DNA of 64,000 nt from Burkholderiaceae bacterium (GCA_027493945.1 JAOSJU010000002.1:186001-250000), one strand, 5' to 3'. Shown: positions 10,405 through 20,083, counted from the stretch's first letter. The notes: a model not told the origin generated them from the sequence alone. Made by a program: numbers and translations.

Positions 10405-11529
10405 ATGGCTTCGAATCCGCCGGCGGCGCTTGGTGCGGCCGCGCTGCGCGTCGACGACCTGCACGTCGCGTTCCATGAGGGTACGCGCGAGGTCCGTGTG
10501 CTCGACGGATTGGCGTTCCAGCTGAGCCCCGGCGAGATCGGCTGCCTGCTCGGCGCTTCCGGCTGCGGCAAGACCACCGCGCTGCGCACGATCGCGGGCT
10601 TCGTGCGGCCCGACCGCGGCGCGGTGCACATCGGCAAGCGCTGCGTGGCCTCGCCGCGCGAGTGGGTCGAGCCCGAGCAGCGCGGAGTGGGGGTGGTGTT
10701 CCAGGACTACGCGCTCTTCCCGCATCTCGACGTGGCCGCCAACGTCGCCTTCGGGCTGCGTGCGCTGCCGGTGACCGAGCGGCCGGCTCGCGTGGCCGCG
10801 ATGCTCGAGCTGGTCGGCCTGCCGGGGATCGGCGGGCGTTTTCCGCACGAATTGTCGGGCGGGCAGCAGCAGCGCGTGGCGCTTGCGCGCGCGCTCGCGC
10901 CATCGCCGGCGATCCTGCTGCTCGACGAGCCGTTCTCGAACCTCGACCCCGACCTGCGCGAGCGCCTCGCGCTCGACCTGCGCGAGATCCTGAAGCGGCA
11001 CGGCACGACGGCGCTGCTGGTCACGCACGACCAGTACGAGGCCTTCGCGCTGGCCGACCGGGTCGGCGTCATGGATGCCGGCTGCATCGAGCAGTGGGAC
11101 ACCCCTTACCGGCTCTACCACCAGCCGGCAACGCGGCAGGTTGCCGACTTCGTCGGCCTCGGCGCGTTCCTGCCCGGGCGACTCGAGCACCGCGACGGCA
11201 ACACCTTCGTGCATCTCGAACTGGGTACGCTGCCGATTCACTTGCGCACCGACCAGGCGATCGCCGGCGCCACCGCCAACCTGCACGGCGAGGTGACCGT
11301 GCTGCTGCGCCCCGACGACGTCGTGCACGACGACAGCAGCCCGATGCAGGCCGAGGTGGTGCGCAAGGCCTTCCGCGGCGCGCAGTTCCTCTACACGCTG
11401 CGGCTGGCCAGCGGCCAGACGCTGCTCGCGCTGGTGCCGAGCCACCACAACCACGCGGTCGGCGAGCGGATCGGCGTGCGCTTCGACGCCGATCACATCG
11501 TGACGTTCACCCCCGACCAGGGCCTGTGA
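10405..11529 (+). CDS. ABC transporter ATP-binding protein, FbpC type
   Basis: A 374-residue ATPase that powers ferric-iron-type uptake. Walker A GASGCGKTT is at residues 50-58, Q-loop around Q100, signature LSGGQQQR at 150-157, Walker B ILLLDE at 170-175 and the switch histidine at H208 (VTHDQYEA). The remaining 130 residues form the C-terminal TOBE-like regulatory domain typical of FbpC/PotA/MalK-like ATPases. All catalytic residues are present. It is transcribed divergently from the matching permease gene with only 48 bp between them, so both promoters must lie in or overlap that gap. Its stop codon lies in the loop of a hairpin shared with livF. Confidence 0.9.
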   Translation: MASNPPAALGAAALRVDDLHVAFHEGTREVRVLDGLAFQLSPGEIGCLLGASGCGKTTALRTIAGFVRPDRGAVHIGKRCVASPREWVEPEQRGVGVVFQDYALFPHLDVAANVAFGLRALPVTERPARVAAMLELVGLPGIGGRFPHELSGGQQQRVALARALAPSPAILLLDEPFSNLDPDLRERLALDLREILKRHGTTALLVTHDQYEAFALADRVGVMDAGCIEQWDTPYRLYHQPATRQVADFVGLGAFLPGRLEHRDGNTFVHLELGTLPIHLRTDQAIAGATANLHGEVTVLLRPDDVVHDDSSPMQAEVVRKAFRGAQFLYTLRLASGQTLLALVPSHHNHAVGERIGVRFDADHIVTFTPDQGL

Positions 11530-11538
11530 GCAGGCCCT
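11519..11538. terminator. Hairpin spanning both stop codons of fbpC-like and livF genes
   Basis: AGGGCCTG pairs with CAGGCCCT over a TGAG loop. The stop of the plus-strand ATPase gene sits in the loop, and the livF stop TAG overlaps the distal arm. Neither side has a U run, so it is at best a weak bidirectional terminator or 3'-end-stabilising structure. Confidence 0.35.
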
Positions 11539-12250
11539 AAACCCCGAGATAGGCCTGCAGCGCGCCCTCGTCGGCCGCCAGCGACTTCGAGTCGCCTTCG
11601 AGCGCCACGTGGCCGCGTTCGAGCACCACGCAACGGTCGGTGTGCGCGAGCACCGCGCGATAGTTGCGGTCGACCACCAGCGACGCGATCCCGCTCGCGC
11701 GGATCCCCGCGACGATGCCCCAGATCTCGCGCACGATCAGCGGCGCCAGCCCTTCGGTGGCTTCGTCGAGCACGATCAGGTCGGGGTTGGTCATCAGCGC
11801 GCGGCCGATCGCGAGCATCTGCTGCTCGCCGCCCGAGAGCTGGTTGCCTCCGTGATGCAGCCGCTCGGTCAGGCGCGGGAAGGTCTCGAGCACCCGCTCG
11901 AAGGTCCAGTCGGACTGCCCGCGCAGGCCCGGGCGCGCCGCCATCAGCAGGTTCTCGCGCACCGAGAGGTTCGGAAAGATGCCGCGCCCTTCGGGCACGT
12001 AGCCGATGCCCATGCGCGCGACGCGATCGGGGCGCTCGGCGCTGCAGTCGCGGCCGCGCACCACGATGCGTCCGGTGGTCGCGCGCATCAGCCTGAGCAT
12101 GCCGCGGATCAGCGTCGTCTTGCCCATGCCGTTGCGGCCCAGCAGCCCCACCGCCTCGCCGGCCTCGATGCGCAGGTTCACGCCGCGCAGCACGTGGCTC
12201 TGCCCGTAATAGGCGTGCAGGTCGCTGATCTCGATGAGCGTTTCGGCCAT
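11537..12250 (-). CDS. livF: Branched-chain amino acid ABC transporter ATPase LivF
   Basis: A 237-residue ATPase, the second of the two nucleotide-binding subunits of the Liv (HAAT) importer. Walker A GRNGMGKTT is at residues 38-46. The signature is QLSGGEQQM, and Walker B is followed by the family-typical DEATEGLAP. H-loop residues are replaced by VVDRNY, which is common in LivF (usually VEQN). The start follows livG by 35 bp. Expected to act with LivG under the LivHM channel. Confidence 0.93.
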   Translation of the reverse strand: MAETLIEISDLHAYYGQSHVLRGVNLRIEAGEAVGLLGRNGMGKTTLIRGMLRLMRATTGRIVVRGRDCSAERPDRVARMGIGYVPEGRGIFPNLSVRENLLMAARPGLRGQSDWTFERVLETFPRLTERLHHGGNQLSGGEQQMLAIGRALMTNPDLIVLDEATEGLAPLIVREIWGIVAGIRASGIASLVVDRNYRAVLAHTDRCVVLERGHVALEGDSKSLAADEGALQAYLGV

Positions 12251-12285
12251 GATCGATCCGGTGCGCCTGGCGCGGCCCGGGGCCG

Positions 12286-13058
12286 CTAGTGCGCGCCCTC
12301 CTCGCCGAGGTAGGCGGTCTGCACGTCGGCGTTGGCGCGGATCTCCTCGGGCCTGCCGGTGGCGATGACGCGGCCATTCACCATCACGGTGATCTCGTCG
12401 GAGACGCGAAACACCGCGTCCATGTCGTGCTCGACCAGCAGGATCGCGTGCTCGGCCTTCAGCCCTTCGAGCAGCGACAGCATGCGCTCGGACTCCTCGG
12501 CACCCATCCCGGCCAGCGGTTCGTCGAGCACCAGCACGCGCGGGCCGGTGGCCAGGCACATCGCGATTTCGAGCTGGCGCTTCTGGCCGTGCGACAGCGT
12601 GCCGGCGATCAGGTGCGCCTGCGCGGCGAGCCCCGCGCGCTCGAAAGCGCGTGGGTCGCGGCGGCGCGGCTCGTCGCGCACGTCGAGGCGGGCGTGAACC
12701 AGTCCCAGGGACGCTGCAGCCGCGCCTGCGCACTGAGCCGACAGTTCTCGAACACGGTGAACGGCGCGTAGATCGTGTTGCGCTGGTAGCTGCGGCCCAG
12801 CCCGGCCTGCGCGCGCCGCGGCTGCGACCACCGCGAGACGTCGCGGCCGAGCAGTTCCACCGTGCCCTCGCTCGCCTGGATCTCGCCGCACAGCAGGTTG
12901 ATCAGCGTGGACTTGCCGGCGCCGTTGGTGCCGATCACCGCATGGACCGTGCCCTCGCGCACCGCCACCGAGACGTCGTCGACCGCCTTCAGGCCGCCGA
13001 AGCTGCGCGAGACGTTGCGCGCGCGCAGCAGCACCTGGCCCCCGCGCGGCTCAGGCAT
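12286..13058 (-). CDS. livG: Branched-chain amino acid ABC transporter ATPase LivG, one frameshift
   Basis: First ATPase of the Liv importer. The N-terminal 120 residues contain Walker A GTNGAGKST and the LivG-specific GLGRSYQRNTIYAPFTVFEN. After a single missing base near 12690-12700, homology resumes in the next frame with the signature TLSHGQKRQLEIAMCLA, Walker B VLVLDEPLAGM and the VEHDMDAVF H-loop. With one base restored the protein is about 257 residues, normal for LivG. The signature reads LSHGQKR rather than LSGGQ, as is usual in this family. It overlaps the end of livM by 8 bp. A real null mutation cannot be excluded but a sequence error is more likely. Confidence 0.88.
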
Positions 13059-14046
13059 TGCGCAGCCTCCGCAGGTTCGCCACGCGCCTTCGCAGCTGCC
13101 GGCCGATGCCGACGAGGCCGTCGGGCATCAGCGCGACGCAGGCGATGATCGTGAAGCCGAGCGTGAGCTGCCAGTGCTGCGCCAGCGCCCCGAAGATCGC
13201 CTCCGACTGGAAGAGATCCTGCAGCAGCACGAAGGCGAACGCCCCCACCACCGCTCCGTGCAGGCTTCCCAGTCCCCCGAGGATGATCATGATCAGCACC
13301 GCGCCCGACTGGTGCCAGGACAGCAGTTCGGGACTCACGAAACCGTCCTTCAGCGCATGCAGGAATCCGGCGAGGCCGGCGAACATCCCCGCCAGCACGA
13401 AGGCCGCCAGCTTGTAGCCGTAGGTGGCGAACCCGACCGCACGCATGCGCTGCTCGTTCACGCGGATGCCGGCCAGCGCCCTGCCGAAGCGGCTGCGCAC
13501 GAGGTACGCCAGCAGCACGAACGTGACGGCGAGGAAGACGAGCACGAAGTAGTAGAAGGTGTGGCCGCTGTCGAGGTCGAACGGCTGCCAGTCGCCGATC
13601 GACAGAACCGGCCGGTAGTACACGTAGATGCCGTCGCTGCCGCCGCCCAGCTTCGTGTCGTGGAACACGTAGTAGGCCATCTGCGCGAAGGCGAGCGTCA
13701 CCATGATGAAATAGATGCCGCGCGTGCGCAGCGACAGCGCCCCGACCGCCAGTGCATAGCCCCCGGCGGCGAGCACCGCTGCCGGAAGCAGCATCAGCAG
13801 CGGAGCCGGGCCGCTTTGCGGCGTGAGCAGCGCCGCGGTGTACGCCGCGATGCCGAGGAACGCGGCGTGACCGAAGCACACCAGGCCCGTCTGGCCGACC
13901 AGCAACTCGAGACTGAGCGCGAAGATCGCGAGGATCATGATCTTCGTGACCAGGTCGATCGCGAACTTCCCGCCGAACATCGGGAACGCTGCGAGCACCA
14001 GCGCGGCGACGATGGCCGGCACGATGCGCGAGGACAGACCGCTCAT
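13051..14046 (-). CDS. livM: Branched-chain amino acid ABC transporter permease LivM
   Basis: A 331-residue membrane protein with eight to nine hydrophobic helices. The LivM signature lies near residues 40-75 (LELLVGQTGLVCFGHAAFLG). The cytoplasmic coupling loop is at VRSRFGRALAGIRVNEQRMRA-like residues around 205-225, followed by AGLAGFLHA. It forms the transmembrane pathway with LivH. It starts 10 bp beyond the livH stop and overlaps livG by 8 bp, so the operon is tightly packed. Full length and in frame. Confidence 0.94.
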   Translation of the reverse strand: MSGLSSRIVPAIVAALVLAAFPMFGGKFAIDLVTKIMILAIFALSLELLVGQTGLVCFGHAAFLGIAAYTAALLTPQSGPAPLLMLLPAAVLAAGGYALAVGALSLRTRGIYFIMVTLAFAQMAYYVFHDTKLGGGSDGIYVYYRPVLSIGDWQPFDLDSGHTFYYFVLVFLAVTFVLLAYLVRSRFGRALAGIRVNEQRMRAVGFATYGYKLAAFVLAGMFAGLAGFLHALKDGFVSPELLSWHQSGAVLIMIILGGLGSLHGAVVGAFAFVLLQDLFQSEAIFGALAQHWQLTLGFTIIACVALMPDGLVGIGRQLRRRVANLRRLRNA

Positions 14047-14056
14047 CGGGGGGCTC

Positions 14057-14939
14057 TCAAACGGTGCGGAACAGCCCTTCGGGCCGCCACAGAAGGATCA
14101 CCGCCATCAGCACGTAGGACCAGCACGCCGGCAGCCTGTGGAAAGAAGACCGCCCCGAAAGTGCCGACGAACCCGACCAGCAGCGCAGCCACCAGCGCGC
14201 CGCGGATCGATCCGATGCCGCCGATCACCACGACCACGAAACAGATGATGAGCACCTGGTTGCCCATGCCCGGATAGACCGACGACACGGGCGCGGCGAT
14301 CGCGCCGGCGAGCGCCGCGAGCGCGACTCCGGCCGAGAACACCACGCGATAGAGGAACTTGATGCCGACGCCCATCGCCCGGACCATCTCGCGGTTGGAG
14401 GCGCCGGCGCGTACCGTCATGCCGAGCCGGGTGCGCGTGATCACCCAGAACAGCGCGATCACCACCACCACGCACACCGCCGAGATGAACAGGCGGTAGA
14501 CCGGATAGGTCATCAGTTCGCCCAGCGGCAGCGTGCCCGCCAGCCAATCGGGCGCGCGCACCCCGTGCACGTCGTTGCCGACCAGGATGCTGCGGGTTTC
14601 CTCGAAGACGAGGATCAGCGCGTAGGTCATCAGCACCTGCTGCAGGTGCTCACGCTCGTACAGGTAGCTGAAGAAGACCCACTCGAGCAGATAGCCCAGC
14701 GCGACCGAGATCGCGATCGAGACGGCCAGCGTGGCGAAGAAGCCGCCGCCCAGCGTCTGCTCGACCAGCGGCGCCAGCGCGTACGCCATGTAGGCGCCGA
14801 TCATGTAGAAGCTGCCGTGCGCCAAGTTGATCACGCCCATGATCCCGAAGATCAGCGTGAGGCCGCTGGCGACCAGGAACAGCAGCAGGCCGTACTGGAC
14901 GGCGTTCAGGCATTGAACGAGAAAGACGACGGGATCCAT
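14057..14939 (-). CDS. livH: Branched-chain amino acid ABC transporter permease LivH, one frameshift
   Basis: Second channel subunit of the Liv importer, about 293 residues when repaired. Helices are typical, with GLTLIFGIMGVINLAHGSFY at residues 25-45 and the coupling region ASNREMVRAMGVGIKF. The last 22 codons are out of frame. One extra base near 14117-14123 must be removed to read on as SYVLMAVILLWRPEGLFRTV to the stop at 14057. The uncorrected frame also joins livK upstream into one artificial long frame. The start ATG at 14939 gives MDPVVFLVQCLNAVQYG, the usual N-terminus. Confidence 0.9.
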
Positions 14940-15042
14940 GCGCCAGGGGCTCTCGAGACTGCGACCGCCCCGCGCAGGGGCCAGCCGTGCAGGCCCTGCT
15001 GCCGCACGGCCAGCGGCCGCGCGGCAGCGGGCACTCGGCGAC

Positions 15043-16208
15043 TCACATGCGGCAGCCGCGCCCCGGATCGGCCAGCGCCTTGACCGCGACCCCTGCACCT
15101 GGTTCACCTTGCCCTCGACCTTGCGCAGGTAGATGTCCTGCACCGGGTTGTGCGACTTCGACAGCGTGAAGGCGCCGCGCGGGCTGTCGATGCGCGCCTT
15201 GGCCATCGCCGCGTACATCGCGTCGCGCTTGCCCATGTCGCCCTTGACCGTCGTCAGGCCGGCGCCGAGCAGCTGCGCGGCGTCGTAGCCCTGCACCGCG
15301 TAGACGTCGGGCTGCAGCTTGTAGGCCTTGGCGTACGCGAGGCGGAACGCCTTGTCCTTCGGGTTGTCGAGCCCGTCGGCATAGTGCAGCGTGGTGAGCA
15401 GCCCCTGCGCCGCGTCGCCCTGGGCTTCGAGCGTTCCGTCGGTGAGGAAGCCGGCGCCGTAGAGCGGGATCGTCTTGCCGAGACCCGCGGCCGCGTAGTC
15501 TTTCACGAACTTGACCGCGCCGCCGCCGGCGAAGAAGGTGTAGACCGCATCGGGCTTGAGCGAGGCGATTTCGGTGAGCAGCGCCTCGAACTCCACGTTC
15601 GGGAACGGCAGCGTGAGGTCCTTGATCACCTTGCCGCCGGCCTTCGTGAAGCTCTCCTTGAAGCCGTTGACGCTCTCGTCGCCGGCCGCGTATTTCCAGG
15701 TGATCGTGACCGCGGTCTTGTGGCCGCGCTTGGCGACCACCTCGCCCATCGCGAACCCGGGCTGCCAGTTCGAGAACGAGGTGCGGAAGATGTTCGGCGC
15801 GCACATCGGGCCGGTGACCGCGTCGGCGCCGGCATTGGGCACGATCAGCAGGGTGCCGCTGTCCTTGGCTGCCTTCGCCATGGCCATCGCGACGCCCGAG
15901 TGCACCGTGCCCACCACCACGTCGACCTGGTCGCGCTTGATCAGCTTGTTGACGTTGTCGGTGGCCTTGGACGGGTCGCTCTCGTCGTCCACGCGCACGA
16001 ACTCGACCGACTGGCCGCCCAGCTTGCCGCCGTGCTCCTCGATGAACAGCCTGAAGCCGTTCTCGATCGCAGTGCCCAGGGCGGCATAGGTGCCGGTGTA
16101 CGGCAGCATGAACCCGACCTTCACCGGCTTGCCCTGCGCCGCGGCCGTGCCTGCCATCGCGGCGACCACCGCGGCTGCGGCCAGCTTCACTGTGTGTCTC
16201 CTGTTCAT
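15043..16208 (-). CDS. livK: Branched-chain amino acid-type substrate-binding protein LivK, one frameshift
   Basis: Periplasmic binding protein of the Liv system, about 388 residues. It has a cleavable signal peptide (MNRRHTVKLAAAAVVAAMAG, cleavage after AAA near residue 24) followed by the Peripla_BP_6 fold (KVGFMLPYTGTYAALG). The end is out of frame because one G is missing in the run at 15090-15093. In the corrected frame it ends VAVKALADPGRGCRM. The closest relatives are the broad group of Liv-like proteins that bind aliphatic or aromatic acids as well as Leu/Ile/Val, so the ligand is not settled. It is the first gene of livKHMGF, and a promoter with TTGACA lies about 245 bp upstream. Confidence 0.88.
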
Positions 16209-16451
16209 CGAAAGCTCTCCTGTGCTGGAAAAATGGCTGGCGACCTGCGAACCATAGCCGACGAAGATTGCGCTGTCAGCCGTACGAGCGCAACCGGGGA
16301 GCTTCCCCGATTCCGCACGCGGCGTCGACCGGATCCCGATCGCGCGGCCGCGCGCCGCATCGGCAACGCTGCTTCGGGAGGCACGGGAGACCGGTGGAGC
16401 GCCGCCGCGCGAGACATCGCCTGCCCTGGTCAGGGAGCGGGCGGCGCATGA

Positions 16452-16480
16452 ACCGTAATTCCTTCGCGAAATCGTGTCAA
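16452..16480 (-). promoter_or_regulatory. Putative sigma70 promoter upstream of livK
   Basis: On the minus strand TTGACA (16475-16480) is followed after 17 bp by TACGGT (16452-16457). It lies in the 286-bp gap between the DUF1631 gene and livK, leaving a leader of about 240 bases. A TATAAT partly overlaps its upstream side. No other structure was recognised in the rest of the gap. Confidence 0.4.
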
Positions 16481-16494
16481 GAATTATAGTGCAG

Positions 16495-18957
16495 TCAGTC
16501 GCCAGCGAGCAGGAACGCGCGCGCCTGCTCGAAACGCGCGCGCAGCTCCTCCATGCGCAGCGACATCGCGCGGCGGTCCCCGTAGCGCACCAGCAGCGCC
16601 ACGGTGCGCCGGCGGTTGATCCATGCCACTTTCAGATAGGTGCTGCCGCGGTCGCGCGTCGCCAGTTCGACCCAGTCGCCGCGACGGATCTGCTCGAGCG
16701 CCTGCCCGGGCGCGAGGCCGCTGCGTCGCGGAACGGCCGGCAGGTCGCCGAGGTCGAGCGAATCGAGAATTTCGAGCAGGCGCCGCTCGGTGCCCTCCTC
16801 GGCCGCGGCCGGCGGCGCTGCGTTCGGAGGCGATGGCGGCTGCGTTTCGCCGGGGGCGATCGCCGTTTCGCCGCCGAGCGGCTGCGCCAGCGTCGGCACC
16901 GCGGCTGCAGTGACCGCGCCCGTCCCCGCGTCCCGGTCGACGCGCACGCGCGTGCTCGCGCCGCGCTCGCGATCGCGCCGCTGCATGCGCCTGAGGTGGA
17001 TCAGGAACAGCTCGTCGAAGAACGACTTGAACTCCTCGTCCTTCGCGCCGATCTCGCGCACGCCTTGCGTCATCAGGCGGATCAGCGGCGGGATGCGCTG
17101 CGCGAGCTCGCGGCGGCTGCGCCGCTCGCCGTTGGCGTCGAGGCTCCACAGGAGGTCGTCGACCACCTGCAGCGAGACGCGGAACTCGGCGCTCTCCTCG
17201 CCGTTGCGCAAGGCCGCGGTGCGCATGTGGCGCAGCCAGACGTTGGTGACGAAATCGCGCACCGAGTCGGGCGCCTGGTGCCGCGCAAGCCGCTCCTCGA
17301 GCATCGCGCGCAGGTTCTCGGTGACCAGTCGTTCGCGCTCGCGAGTCGGGCGCCTGCCGTAGTCGCGACGGTTGCGCCGCCCCGGCGTCTCCTCGAGCGA
17401 GCGGCGCTCGCGCACGACGCGGTCGATCAGCTGGCCGACGCTGCGCGCGGCGCGCGAGTATTCCTTCTCGACCTGCTGCGCCATCACTGCCGAGCGCGAC
17501 TGAAGCGCGCTCGACACGATCTCGACCGCGCGCACCACGGTTTCGAGCCGGCGGTACAGCTCGCTGCCGCGCACGATGTCGTCGCCGAACGCGGTCGAGA
17601 TCGCGCCGAAGTGCTCGATCAGCTTGCGCAGCGAGCGCGGATCGTCGCCGAGGTAGGCCGGATCGAGCAGCGCCAGCGCGACGGCCGGCTGCTGCAGGCG
17701 CCAGACCAGCGGCTTTGCCGCTTCGGGCAGGCGGCGATCGTCGATCACGTAGTCGAACATCGCGGCCACCGGGTCGACCACCGCGACCTGCGCGGGCGCC
17801 GCGCTGGCTTCGCGCATGCGCGTGCGCACGTTGCCGAAGAACTCGCCGCGCGCCTGGCGGCTGTACGGCATCGCGCCGATCGCGTGCGCGAAGGCCACCG
17901 CGTCGCGCTCGATCTCGACGACCGGCTGCAGCGTGGGCAGCACCCGCAGCCGTTCGCCGGGCGGCGCACCCGCCAGCGGCGAGCTGCCGAGCGTTGCCGC
18001 ATCGCGCTCGGCCTGCAGCACGACGTCCACCGGGCGAGGAACGCCGGCGCCGCGGCGCTCGACGCCGGGCAGTTCGGGAAGCGGTTCCCCGGTGTGCCCC
18101 TCGCCGGGCGGCAGCGGCTGCGCCGACGCTTCGCCACCCACCGACGCGGCGGGCGGCCACTCGTCGAGGCCGGGAACGGTCGGCGGCATCGCGCCGTCGT
18201 CGTCCCGGCTCGTACCGGATTCGGGCGCGGCGGCCGCTTCGACTTCGGGCACGGCACCGGCGGCAGCTTCGGGCGCCGCCGCGGTTTCGGCGCCGACGGG
18301 CGGCGCTGGCGGCTCGGGCGGCTGCACCCCCGCTTCATCGAGCAGCCGATCGGCGCGCGCGATCGCCTCGGCAATCGGCTCGGCCAGCGTGGCCAGCGCG
18401 AGTTGCCGCAGCGCGGCGCGCAGGCGCGCGCCGTCGACGATGCCCTCCAGCGACGCGATCGCGGCACCTGCGAGCGTGCGCGCGCCCAGCGGATTCGTCT
18501 CGTCGTCGCCCCAGTCGCGCTCGACCACCTGCCGCAATCGGGCGGCGTAGCGCGGATAGACCACGCCGGCGCGCTCGCGCGCCGCGCGCGCGAGATCGGC
18601 CGCCAGGATCTGCGTCTCGAGCTCCTCGTCGTCGATCAGCGCCAGCGCCCGGGCATCGGCGTCCTGGTCGTCGCGGCGCGAAACCTCGAGGCAGCGGTTG
18701 GCGCGCCGGGCGAGCGCATCGGCGACCTGCGTCACCCGCGTCGCGCCCTCGCGGCGCAGCCTTTGCGCAGCGCCCATCAGCACCTGGCGCTCGCGGCCGT
18801 CGATCGCCCGGTCGGCCACCGCATCGAGCTCGTCGGCGATCTTCGGCAGCGCCTCGGTCACCGCCGCCGACAACGCGTCGGCGAGCGATTCGCGGGCACG
18901 CGCGAACAGCAGCGGGCGCGGCGGAGGTCGGGGAAGCGAAAGGTCCGATTCGGTCAT
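16495..18957 (-). CDS. DUF1631 family protein of unknown function
   Basis: An 820-residue cytoplasmic-looking protein without signal peptide or membrane helices. It matches the DUF1631 family, large proteins found mainly in beta- and gammaproteobacteria and sometimes mislabelled as thymidine phosphorylase. The N-terminal 220 residues and the C-terminal 400 residues are alpha-helical and conserved. They are separated by a low-complexity Pro/Ala/Glu linker at about residues 240-330. The C-terminal end (GDWVELATRDRGSTYLKVAW) has a PilZ-like beta-rich feel, a weak inference. The start at 18957 (MTESDLSLPRPPP) precedes the conserved region. It stands alone between livK and the thioesterase gene, with 252 bp upstream. 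Confidence 0.8.
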   Translation of the reverse strand: MTESDLSLPRPPPRPLLFARARESLADALSAAVTEALPKIADELDAVADRAIDGRERQVLMGAAQRLRREGATRVTQVADALARRANRCLEVSRRDDQDADARALALIDDEELETQILAADLARAARERAGVVYPRYAARLRQVVERDWGDDETNPLGARTLAGAAIASLEGIVDGARLRAALRQLALATLAEPIAEAIARADRLLDEAGVQPPEPPAPPVGAETAAAPEAAAGAVPEVEAAAAPESGTSRDDDGAMPPTVPGLDEWPPAASVGGEASAQPLPPGEGHTGEPLPELPGVERRGAGVPRPVDVVLQAERDAATLGSSPLAGAPPGERLRVLPTLQPVVEIERDAVAFAHAIGAMPYSRQARGEFFGNVRTRMREASAAPAQVAVVDPVAAMFDYVIDDRRLPEAAKPLVWRLQQPAVALALLDPAYLGDDPRSLRKLIEHFGAISTAFGDDIVRGSELYRRLETVVRAVEIVSSALQSRSAVMAQQVEKEYSRAARSVGQLIDRVVRERRSLEETPGRRNRRDYGRRPTRERERLVTENLRAMLEERLARHQAPDSVRDFVTNVWLRHMRTAALRNGEESAEFRVSLQVVDDLLWSLDANGERRSRRELAQRIPPLIRLMTQGVREIGAKDEEFKSFFDELFLIHLRRMQRRDRERGASTRVRVDRDAGTGAVTAAAVPTLAQPLGGETAIAPGETQPPSPPNAAPPAAAEEGTERRLLEILDSLDLGDLPAVPRRSGLAPGQALEQIRRGDWVELATRDRGSTYLKVAWINRRRTVALLVRYGDRRAMSLRMEELRARFEQARAFLLAGD

Positions 18958-19209
18958 CGACTTCTTCTGGCGCGAGTCGTGCAACCGGTGCTCCGGAATG
19001 CCGGAGCGCGCGGCCAGGCTCGTGGCGACAGGGGCGATGCTATCGGAACCGATACGCCGGATCAGTGAACAAGTTAGCCGCCCGGGTGTCAATTCCGCCG
19101 ACAGCCGTGGCGCGGGACAGGACTTTCCGCACGGAATCGTCGAGCCGGGACCCGGCACGGCGGTCGCGCGGGCGCCGCCGCCCTGCGCCGGCCCGTGCGG
19201 CGTCGGCCC

Positions 19210-19635
19210 TCAGGCGGCAGCCAGGTAGCGCTCGATGCCGGCGCGAAGCTCGGGCGGAAACGGCACCGAGCGAAGGGTGTCGACGTTGGCCAGCACGACG
19301 GTGAGCTGCGCCCGCACCCTGGGCACGCCGCCGGCGACGCCCTCGACGGTCAGCCCGAGCGAGCTGCGGCCGAGGCGCTGCACGAGCAGGCTCAGCGTGA
19401 GCATCTCGCCGATCTTGCTCGGCGACAGGAAGTCGCACTCCACGCGCACCATCGGCGTGCCGAGCCGCTGGCGATAGACCATCTCCGCGTAGTCGTGCCG
19501 CAGCCCGTGGTTGAACCAGTCTTCGACCAGTTCGTTGAACAGGATGAAGTACTGCGGGTAGAAGACGATCCCTGCCGGATCGCAGTGGTGGAAGCGGATC
19601 AGCTTGTCCCGCTCGAACGCGTTGCCCTTGCCCAC
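19210..19635 (-). CDS. Acyl-CoA thioesterase, 4-hydroxybenzoyl-CoA thioesterase-like hotdog fold
   Basis: A 141-residue single hotdog domain. The N-terminal signature RFHHCDPAGIVFYPQYFILFN carries the catalytic aspartate of the 4HBT (YbgC/FcbC-like) class: the D of CDPAG, with the following PQYF on the helix. These enzymes hydrolyse acyl- or aroyl-CoA thioesters in the cytoplasm. The substrate here cannot be told, and no Tol-Pal genes are nearby to suggest YbgC. It is flanked by the DUF1631 gene downstream and an unexplained 450-bp stretch upstream. Confidence 0.85.
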   Translation of the reverse strand: MGKGNAFERDKLIRFHHCDPAGIVFYPQYFILFNELVEDWFNHGLRHDYAEMVYRQRLGTPMVRVECDFLSPSKIGEMLTLSLLVQRLGRSSLGLTVEGVAGGVPRVRAQLTVVLANVDTLRSVPFPPELRAGIERYLAAA

Positions 19636-20083
19636 GCTGCCCCTCCGGTCGGACGCCGCGCGCGGCGGCTGACGGTGCGCGGTCGACGGCGCACCGCGCG
19701 GCGGCCGCCATGGTAGCGCACCTCATGCGCGGCGACCGCCGCTTCGGCTCGGCTGCCTCGGATGAGCCTGTCGTGGTACTCGCGTTCGGCGCGCATGAGG
19801 GCATCGAGCACCGCGGGCGTGCTCGGCGAGGGCACGGCAACGAGCGCGCGGCGCGTGCGACGGAGGAGGAACGGGCGATGTCGCCGGCCAGACGAGGGGC
19901 CAGGCTCGACGACGACTTCATCGGTTGATCTGATCGGGCCGCGACAGTTGAGCCTTTCCTCGTCTTCGAAAAGAAGATCTGCTCTTTCGCCACAAAGCGG
20001 CGGCGGTTGCGACCGCACCTCCCGCATCGAGCGCAAGCGGCGGCTGGCGCTCGAGGCGCATCGGCTGCGGGATTTCGAGCCGC
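19636..20083. other. 448-bp stretch without a supported gene
   Basis: Between the thioesterase and PepSY genes, both strands are open over parts of this stretch. The longest minus-strand frame (about 190 codons) is Arg/Ser-rich in most of its length. One segment, about 19700-19830, has a more protein-like composition (AVLDALMRAEREYHDRLI). I see no family match, ribosome-binding site or repeat, so I make no gene call. It could hold a remnant of a gene broken by indels. Confidence 0.3.

Noticed and set aside
14043..16208. Single 721-codon frame joining a binding protein and a permease
   Set aside because: It arises only because livK is shifted near its 3' end into the frame of livH. The normal end of livK and the start MDPVVF of livH are both visible.
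16474..19068. Long plus-strand frame of about 860 codons opposite the DUF1631 gene
   Set aside because: Its product is His/Arg/Ala-rich shadow text typical of the antisense frame in GC-rich DNA, while the minus strand encodes a conserved family.
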